A DNA stretch of 27,315 nucleotides, taken from positions 1-27,315 of the forward strand of contig CAYLZH010000026.1 of NCBI GenBank assembly GCA_964388245.1, given 5' to 3'. The position numbers and the translations under genes were made by a program. Under the pieces are notes generated by a model. It searched no databases. It was given only the letters and a program-made list of their open reading frames with translations, and was not told the origin of the DNA. Positions 15,558 through 25,400 of this stretch are shown piece by piece (the stretch's first letter is position 1; each line of letters begins with the position of its first letter). Origin of the DNA: JAIOYV01 sp964388245. Lineage in GTDB: Bacteria > Bacteroidota > Bacteroidia > Bacteroidales > M50B96.

Positions 15558-15696
15558 AATAGCACCAGGCTTTAGCCTGGTGGGAAGAAAAATTTTCCAC
15601 AATCCCTGCCATTCACAATTGCCATCGGCAATTGTGAATGGCAGGGATTGTGGAGTTGTGTTTATATTAATCACCAGGCTAAAGCATGGTGCTATT
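15558..15696. mobile_element. Palindromic MITE/REP-like element B (139 bp)
   Basis: Terminal inverted repeats of 25 bp matching at 24 of 25 positions: left 15558-15582 (AATAGCACCAGGCTTTAG...), right 15672-15696. Each end is a palindrome in itself (CACCAGGC / GCCTGGTG). The centre is a perfect 28-bp inverted repeat, 15596-15623 and 15627-15654, with only three loop bases. No protein is encoded. The layout (AATA...TATT ends, palindromic termini, internal hairpin, about 140 bp) is the same as element A, although the sequences differ. It lies 80 bases downstream of the DUF302 stop. Confidence 0.78.
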
Positions 15697-16456
15697 AAAA
15701 CTATAGAAGTTATTTTGTGAATTTCACTTAGCAGTTCAATGTTTTAATTTTACAATTTTAATGATTTCTAACCCGCATAATTCATACGCTTATTTCAATG
15801 AAGGTGCGGGGCAACAGGGAATTAATTCTCTTTCCGGGATCAAAAGAGAACACATGTTAAAGAAGCATCTATAATGATTTATTTTGTTACAAATTAAACA
15901 TATTGTTAATATAAAGCTAAAATTTATTGTTATGCAGATCATTTCTTATGCTGTTTGTTTGTAATAATTCTAAATAAAAAAAATGTTAATTACGTGTAAT
16001 TCACGGGTGTAATTCAAACTTTTGAAAATATCGACTCACATTACTAACTAACTGCTTATTTAATTAACACAAAATCAGTTAGGATATAGTTTGTCTGAAA
16101 AAGGCGATTATTCAGAGATTATTTTCATTAATTATTAATGTTGATAACTTTCAACCTTTGGTCTAAATTTGATTTAGCTGTTCAACAAATTTATTGTGAT
16201 TGACCGGTGTTAATATTCAATGTATTCATTATCTGAAAGCGAGGGAGATATTTTTTTGTTTGTTTGATAATTTGTATTTTGCGAAATCAAATTGTGTAAA
16301 GCAGAAAGTAGCAATTATAATGGGGATGTATCAATAGCTTTTACGGGCAATACAGGGTTTTTACCATAACCTAAAATTAGTGTTTTAATATTGTGAATAA
16401 ACAAAGCAACAACATATTTATAAATGTATATTTTTTACTAACTAAACTTTTTTAGC
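15697..16456. other. Long AT-rich upstream region of the giant surface-protein gene
   Basis: About 760 bases without a convincing gene. It contains a tandem GTGTAATTC pair (15994-16002 and 16007-16015), a promoter candidate (16141-16171), and many AT-rich stretches. A 37-codon frame (15761-15874, MISNPHNSYAYF...) is present but has no supporting feature. If the promoter candidate is right, the transcript leader is about 280 bases. Confidence 0.5.
16141..16171 (+). promoter_or_regulatory. Candidate promoter of the giant surface-protein gene
   Basis: TTG at 16141-16143 (preceded by G) and TAAATTTG at 16164-16171 are 20 bases apart, fitting the Bacteroidota housekeeping pattern (TTTG/TTG, 17-23 bases, TAnnTTTG). 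It is the best match in the upstream region by eye. It predicts a start of transcription near 16178 and a long leader before the ATG at 16457. Confidence 0.4.
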
Positions 16457-19400
16457 ATGAGAAATTTAGACCTTCGAAAGCTGATTGGCATGCTTATGCT
16501 GGTTAGCTTGTTAATGATTACCTTTGGGAAGGCTAATGCCCAAACCTATTGTACACCAACTTATAGTAGTGGTTGTCAGTATGGTGACGGTATTACGTCT
16601 TTCGACCTCAACACCATCTCTGAACCAATTATTTGTGGGAATGGAGTTTACCAGGATCACACATCATTGTCGACAGATCTGACATTAGGCGAAACTTATA
16701 CCCTGACATTAACTGCAGGCTATAGCAATACCTATTTCACAGTCTGGATAGACATGGACACCAGTTACACATTTGATGCAACTGAAATTGTTTCACAGGG
16801 TAACTGTGCTGTGTCCGGATCTGTATACACCTTCAACCTTACCATCCCCCTCACTGCTGCTGCAGTTCCAACCAGGTTGCGTATCCGTACCAACTGGTCG
16901 AGTGGTTCCCCAACCGACCCATGCGGTAGCTACACCTATGGAAATGCAACAGATTATACTGTTAGCCTTATGCCCCTGTTGGATAATAACATTGGTGTAG
17001 TTGGTGTATATCCTCCTACTATTTGTTCCGGCCCAACTGATTTTTATGCTATTATAAAAAATGCAGGTGGAAATACCGTTTACAACTACCTTGTAGACTG
17101 GTCGATGGATAATGTTGCACAACCTCAGGTTGTTGTTACCGACTCATTACAAACAGGAGATATGGATACTGTTTTATTAGGTACATTCAATTTCATTAAT
17201 TCAATGTATGATCTTCTGGTTTTTTCATCGATGCCAAACGGTGTTAATGATACTTTCCCGGGAAATGATTCACTTACAATATCCCCGTTCTTTCTCTCAT
17301 TGAACGGTACTTACACGATTGGTGCAACCGGAAACTTCCCCGATTTTACGTCAGCAGTTGATGCTATGGCCAGTTATGGTGTCTGCGGACCGGTTGTTTT
17401 TGAAGTTGAATCAGGCACCTACACCGAACAGATATCTATTCCAGAGATTGTGGGTGCTGATGCTACCAATACAGTTACATTTAAATCAGCTACCGGGGTA
17501 AATACCGATGTAGTTTTAGAATATAATGCATCCGGTACAGGAGACAATTATGTTGTTGATCTTAACGGTGCCGATTATGTCACGTTCCAGGATATGACCC
17601 TCAAATCAACGAATGGTTCATACAGTCGTGTTGTAACATTACAATCCGGAGCACACCATAATAACTTCATCGATAATATTCTTCAGGCTCCTGTTGCTGG
17701 AAGTTCATCCTATTATATGGCAGTTGTTTATAACTGGTCGGGTGCTGGCGATAGCGCTAATGTTTTCATGGGTAACGATGTTCTTAATGGTTCATACGGG
17801 TTTTACATGTATGGAGGCAGTTCTTCCAGCTATGAGTCAGGAAATGTAATATCGAACAACAATATCGATAACTTCTATTATTACGGAATCTATCTGTATT
17901 ATCAATGGGCTCCAACTATAGAGTATAATAAAATACATGGTGGCCTGTATTCTACTTGTTATGGTATTTACACCTACTACCTCCGCGGGCCATATCAAAT
18001 TGTTGCAAACGACATTCACACAAATGGATCGAGTACAAACTATGGTATCAGGCTTTATTATAGCGATGGTCAAACATCCCAGGCTTTAATTTCGAATAAT
18101 TTTATCAGTCATGGAAATGGTACCGGAACAACCTATGGACTTTATGTTTATTATTCGAGCAATATTGCTATTTACAACAACTCTGTAAGTGTTGTAACAC
18201 CTTCAACAACAGGTGGACATGGCCTGTATATGTATTGTTCATCGAGTGGCGGCTATGGAAACATCGACCTTGTAAACAACTCATTTGCAAATTATGGCGG
18301 CGGTGTAGCAATCGAGATTCACGATTATGCCATGAGCAACAACATGCTCGATTACCACGATTATAATAACTATTATTCAACCGGAGCTTCAACAGTTATG
18401 TTTGGTGTCTGGAATGCTTCAGCACCAGCGGACCTCAACTTAATTGAACCTCATTCAATTCTTGTCGATCCGGTATATAACAGTGCATCAGATCTGCATA
18501 CCTATTCGCCATTATTAAATAATGCTGGTAAACCTTCATCGCTTGTTCCTTTTGATATCGACATGGAACCACGCGATCCGGTTAACCCCAACATCGGTGC
18601 TGATGAATATGACCTGTTTACTGACGATGCAGGAGTTTCGATGCTAACCGGTATCGATGCAATTTGTCCGGGTACAATTAATGTTGGTGCTAATATCAGC
18701 AACTTTGGCTTGCTTGAGATTACACAGGTTGCCGTTGACTGGATGGTAAACGGTGTACTTCAGACACAGGTTATGGTATATGATACCATTGGCGTTGGAG
18801 GTACTATTAATGTTCTTCTTGGAAGTTATACTTTCTTATCAGGTCTTACATACGATGTTGTTGCCTGGACTTCGATGCCAAATGGTGTAACCGACCTGGG
18901 TACGCAGAATGACACAGCAAGCAACCTTGGCTTACAAACTGCTGCCGCCGGTACGTTTACTATTGGTGCAGGAGGTGATTTCATGACAATTATGGAAGCT
19001 CAGAATTTCATCGAAAGTTATGGCGTTTGCGGTCCTGTTGTATTCAATATCTTACCAGGTACTTACAACGAACAAGTTACGTTGAACGAAGTTTCAGGAG
19101 TTGATGCTACCAATACTGTAACCTGGCAGTCATCTACAGGAAACAAAAACGATGTTTCTGTAGAATATGGAGCAACAGGTTCCGGCGATAACTGGGTGTG
19201 GGCATTCAATGGTGCCGATTACAATACAGTCCAGGATATCACAATTAAATCAACAACATCAGGTAATTACGGCCGTGTTGTTATTTTCCAGAATTCATCG
19301 AATTACAACACTGTTGACGGAAACAATATTGAAAGTGTTATTGTAACAAGTTCCTATGCAACTCCGCTCAGGAGTTACAGCGATTCGAAAGATGAGTACA

Positions 19401-22400
19401 ACACAATTAGCAATAATAACCTCTCTGGTGGATATTATGGTATTTACTGGTATTCCAGTTCATCCAACATGGAATACGGCAACAAGTTCATCAAGAACAA
19501 CATCGAGATGTATTACTACTACGGATTATATAACTACTACCAAAATTCGTGTACCATTTCGGGTAACTATATCTACCAGAACCCATCAGGAAGTAGTACC
19601 AACTATTCAACATACATTGCCTATTGCGATGGCCCGATTGTGGTTACCAATAACCAGATTTACGACGATGCCGGCGGGACATTCTATGGTTTAAGGATTT
19701 ATTATTGCGACGCCACCCAGGCCGATCCCGGACTCGTTGCCAACAACATGATCAGTAACAATGGAAATACCGGTTCATCCTATAACTTATACTTGTATTA
19801 CAGCAATTATCAGAATGTATATCATAACTCGGTTCTCGTAAATTCAGGTGGAACAACTTATGGTGCCTATATTTATGGTTCATCATCATCAGGTAAGTAC
19901 GATTTCAAAAACAACAGTATTGTAAATATGGATGGTGGCCGTGCACTCTATGGTACATCAAGTGTATTAAATGGTCTCGAAAGCGATCACAACAACCTGT
20001 ATACAACCGGATCGAGCCTTTGCTATTTCAGTGGAAATTATCCAACTATTACTGACTGGCAGGCACTTTACCCGGATGATTTATTAAACACTGACGGAGG
20101 ATACCTTGCACCCGATAATCTGCACTCCAATTCGCTTGCCCTTGATGGTGCTGCAACACCTGTATCACAGGTAACTTCTGATATCGACGGCGACCCACGT
20201 GATCCGGTTAATCCTGATGTTGGTTGCGATGAATATGTATTGGCCAACGACGATGCTGCTATTACCGATCTGCCAGGCATTAATGCATTATGCCCCGGTA
20301 CAAATGACATTACTGCCACTGTTGCTAATTACGGACTGGTTGACCTTAGTTCAGTAATTATTAATTGGGAGGTAAACGGTGTATTGCAGACACCAGTTAC
20401 TTATACCACCACTATCCCTGTTGGTAGTAGTGCTGATGTTGGGATAGGTACTTTCGATCTGCTTACCGGATCGAGTTATGAGTTTGTCGTTTGGTCATCA
20501 TTACCAAATGGTAACCCCGATCCTAATTCAGGAAACGATTCCATAATCGTAAGCAATGTAACTGCAGCCACATCCGGTAACTTTACCATTGGTGCTGCCG
20601 GCGACTTCCAGACCTTTATGCAGGCAGTTAACTACTTCGATTCCCTGGGCGTTTGTGGTCCCGTTGTAGTAGTTGTTGATTCAGGCTTGTACGAAGAGCA
20701 GGTTACAATTCCACCGATAATGGGAACTTCGGCTACCAATACCATTACCTTTATGTCGGCAACCGGTAATAATAACGATGTTGTATTGCAATATGCTGCT
20801 ACAAGTTCTACTGATAACTGGGTATTGAGATATGCCGGCGTTGACCATACTACATTCCAGGATATGACCATTAAGTCGGTTTCGACCGGAAACTATGGAC
20901 GTGTAGTTGAATTCCTCGGAGGGGCAAATTACAATACCCTCGCATACTGTAATATTCAAAGTCTGAATGTTACCAGTTCGTATGCCGCATGCATCCGAAG
21001 TTATACCGATGGTACCGATAACTACAATACAATAATTGGTAACCACCTTACCGATGGATATTACTCAATTTACTGGTATGGTTCGTCTGGCGGACTGGAG
21101 GAAGGAAACCAGTTTATTGATAACACGGTTGAAAGCTACTATTATTATGGTATGTATATCAGCTATCAGTGGGCATGTAATATTGATGGCAACTATGTAT
21201 ACCAGGATCCAAATGGTAGTTCAACAAACTATCCGTTCTATGTACGTTATTGTGATGGTCCTATCCGTGTAAACGGTAACCATATTCATGAAGATGCAGG
21301 ATCAACTTTCTACGGAATGTATATTTATTATTGTGATGCAGATGCAACTGATCCCGGTGTAGTTTCCAATAACTGGATCAGTAATAATGGAAATACCGGA
21401 ACAACTTATGGATTGCGTCTCTATTACTGTAACAACCAGAAAATTTATAATAACTCAGTGAATATACTTACCGGTGGTACAACCTATGGTGCCTATATTT
21501 ATGGGTCTTCCACATCAGGGGTTTACGATTTCAAAAACAACAGCATTGCTAATTTCGACGGTGGCCGTGCATTGTATGGAACATCAAGTGTTCTTAGTGG
21601 ACTTACCAGTGATCATAATAACCTCTATACAACCGGATCGAGCCTTTGTTATTTCTCAGCAAGTTATGCTGATCTGGCTGCATGGCAGGCCCTTTATCCA
21701 GGCGATGTTGTAAGTGTTGACCCTGAATATATTGCTCCGGACGACCTGCATACATTCAGCCTGTACCTGAATGGTATGGCCCTCGCAGTTCCTGAAGTCC
21801 TTGTCGACTTCGACGGTGATCCGCGTGATCCTAATACCCCGGATATTGGTGCCGATGAATTTGATCTCTTATTGCCTGCTAATGATCTGGCTGTTGATGT
21901 GGTCTGGACACTGGGTGTTATTCCTCCGGGTGCCGGCGACGACCATGTTGTTGCAGCAGTTGTAAGTAATGTTGGTGCCGACGATCAGTTTAATGTACCG
22001 GTAACGCTTAGCATTACAGGAGACAATACATTTACCGATGTTTATACAATTCCGGTGATTGCTTCGGCACAAACGGATACTGTTTACTTTAATCCGTTTA
22101 CTCCACAGGTACTTGGACAAAATGATGTTACCGTTTCGGTACCAACTGATATGGACAATACCAATAATTCATCAAGCTATATGCAGCTTGTTATGACCGA
22201 CAGCATGAGTTATGCCGATACTTCATCAATTGTAACTAATCTTGGTTATAGTGGTGCCGAAGGCTTGTTCCTATGCAAGTATTATATAAATGGCTTGAAA
22301 GTGGTTTCAGAAGTTGGTGCCTATATAGTTGGAAACACCACCACAGGTAATAATTTATATGGTGTTGTTCTTGATACTTCAGGAAATATTCTTGCTCAAT

Positions 22401-25400
22401 CAGATCCGATAACCATTACCACAGTTGATTCAACTTACTATTTCCCAATATTGAATGCTGCTGCCACAACCACAGCCAACTCATATGTTTATGTTGGATT
22501 TGCCCAGACCTGGGGATCTGCCGGTTATTGGCCATGTGCAATTCAGGAGGAGGATCCTGCAAGGGACGATGCTTATTATTTAGGTGATATCAACGGAGGA
22601 CAACCGACTCATGACAATAGCTGGGGACGTTTTTCAATCGGAGCAGTATTGTCTGATCCTGCTAACTACGATGCAGCTTGTGTTGAAATTGTTGAGCCGG
22701 AAGATGGTTGTGGATTAACCAATGCAGAACCTGTTACTGTTAAGATTCAGAACTTTGGCGCTGTTGCCATTACCGGTAACCTGAATGCTTCGTTCCAGTT
22801 GAACAACGATCCACCTGTTACCGAAGCTGTTACTGCAACAATTGCTTCAGGTGCAATTTATGAATATACATTTACATCAACTGTCGATCTGGCAATTACA
22901 GCCGATTCGACATTTAACCTAACTGCCTGGGTTGATTTTACCGGTGATATGAACCAGCTTAACGATACCACAACAAAATCTGTTGCCTCGTTGTATCAGC
23001 CACCAGATCCAATTCCTGTAAATACCACCGTTCTTTATGGTAGTATGGCAACCCTGGGAGCTATATCATCCGATTCAATCCTTTGGTTCGAAGATCCACT
23101 TGCTGTTTCACCAATTGCTACCGGTCCTTCACTTACCATTGGACCACTGTATGATACTACAACCTATTATGCTGTTTCAGGTGGTACAGGTAGTGCATTG
23201 GCAATTACTGAAGTAGATTTAGGTGCACCAGACTATTTAGAAATCCATAATGTATCTAATTCACAGATTGATGCAACCGGATGGGTTGTTGCTGTTAGCG
23301 ACAGTTATACTAATATTAATACAACCAACTCGATTTACTGGAACCTTGGCGTAATGGCCGGTGGAGAGGTACAATACAAAACCGATTCATCATCAGATAA
23401 CTATTGGGGTAATAACTTATTCTGGAATCCGGGATCACCCACAAGCTATCGTGGCTGGGCTATGATCGTTGATGATCAGGGTGAAATTGTTGACTTTGTT
23501 ATCTGGGGTTGGTCAGCAGCCGACATCCAAAACTGGTCACCTACTATCAATGGTTTCACTGTAGATCCAAGTAGTGCATGGAATGGTGATGGTTTGATGA
23601 ACTATCCGTCTGATGTATTGTACAGGATTAACTTTGATAGTGACGACATTACCGACTGGGTAAACCAGGCTACCGGTAATAAGGGATTACCAAACACAGG
23701 TATGACCATTTCAATGTCAACAGGTTCTTGTATGAGTAACTTTGTACCTGTAACTGCTTTTGTTGCCAACATTCCTGATTATGATGTAGGAGTCGTTGTA
23801 GCCAACTCACCTGTTTCAGGAGCTAACCTTACAAATGCTGAGCAGGTTTCAGTTGAAATTATGAACTGGGGTAATTTACCAGCGGGTAATTTCAACGTTA
23901 CTTATGATGATGGTGTAAACGTGCACACTGAGTTCAACCCCGATGTAATTCCAAGTGGTGGCTCACTGACATTTAATTTTGCCGCTACTACCGACTTGTC
24001 AGCCTATGGGACATACGATTTCACAGTATACACTCAGTTGCCTAACGATGGATTGTTAACCAACGACACCCTGAACTTTACAGTGGTTAATTCGCCACCT
24101 GTATTCTGTTCATCAGGTGCAACCTCTACAGGATATGAGGAAATTGTAAATGTTAGCCTTTCAAACATGAACAACTATTCAGGACCTGCCTTTGGTGCAA
24201 CCTATACAAACTTTACAAATACGGTGTCGCCGGCAGTCCTTACACTGGGAACTGGTCACGATGTTAGCATTACTACAGACTTCCCACCGGGATATGCTAC
24301 GCAGTATAACTGTTGGGTTGAAGTTTATATTGACTGGGATAACGACGGTAACTTTACCGAACCACAGGAAGTTGCTTACAGTGCATGGACGCAATCATCA
24401 AATACAGTAACCGGAACCATAACAGTTCCAACAACTGCTACGCTTGGTTACCACAACATGCGTGTTGTCATGGAAGAAACATCATCAGGAGCAAATGTAT
24501 TCCCATGTGGTTATTATACCTGGGGTGAAACTGAGGATTATCTTGTATATATCCAGGAGCCTATTCCAAACGATGCTGGTGCAACAGCAATCCTGTCACC
24601 ATCAGGTACGATTATCGAGAACAGTTCTTATCCTGTCGAGGTTGTTGTGAATAACTTTGGTACGGATTCTATATTCAATATGGATGTGGTTTACACTGTT
24701 AATGGTATGAACCCGGTAGTAATGCCTTATGTCGGTGCATTGGCCTCCTTCGAATCAGATACTGTTGTATTCCCGAATTTAACTGTTCCCGGAGGATATT
24801 TCGACCTCTGTGCTTACACCATATTGGCAAACGACAGCAACAACATGAACGATACCACTTGTGTTTCATTATATGCTGATCCACAATATGATCTTGAAAT
24901 GCTCTCGATTGAAGCACCTACCGATGGTTGTGACATGGGATTCGAAGATGTAACTGTTACATTCATGAACCTTGGCGATACTGTAGTTGATAACGTTCCT
25001 GTATCTTACTGGCATTCAACAATAACAGCCGTTACTGAATATTATTCCGATACATTGTATCCGGGCGATACAGCAACATTTACTTTTAACACTCAGGTAG
25101 ACCTTGGTGTTGTAGTTGAGACCGAATTTGAAATAGCTGCATGGGTAAGCTATGGTCCAGATCCGGTTCAGATTAATGATACAACCAGTACATTTGTTGT
25201 GTCAGGTGTAAGTCCTGATATTCCAAACTATATCAACCCAACAATCTGGGCAGGATATACTGCTACTTTAGAGGTTCTCAACCCTGACACTACCATAACA
25301 TATGAGTGGTACGATCTTGACACGAACCTGCTCGAAAGTTTACCAACTTACACTACTGTTCCTTTGTTCGATACAACAGAATATTACCTGATGGCATCGA

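Noticed and set aside
15596..15654. Perfect inverted repeat considered as CRISPR repeat or factor-independent terminator
   Set aside because: Only one copy, no spacer pattern, and no T-tract follows; terminal inverted repeats on both sides fit a MITE/REP-like element better.
15761..15874. 37-codon frame MISNPHNSYAYF...
   Set aside because: No family resemblance, no promoter close by, and composition like the surrounding noncoding DNA; kept only as a remark in the gap description.
1475..16456. tRNA or small structured RNA genes in the intergenic gaps
   Set aside because: No cloverleaf-like pattern with a TTCRA arm was found by eye in any gap; a covariance-model search would be decisive.
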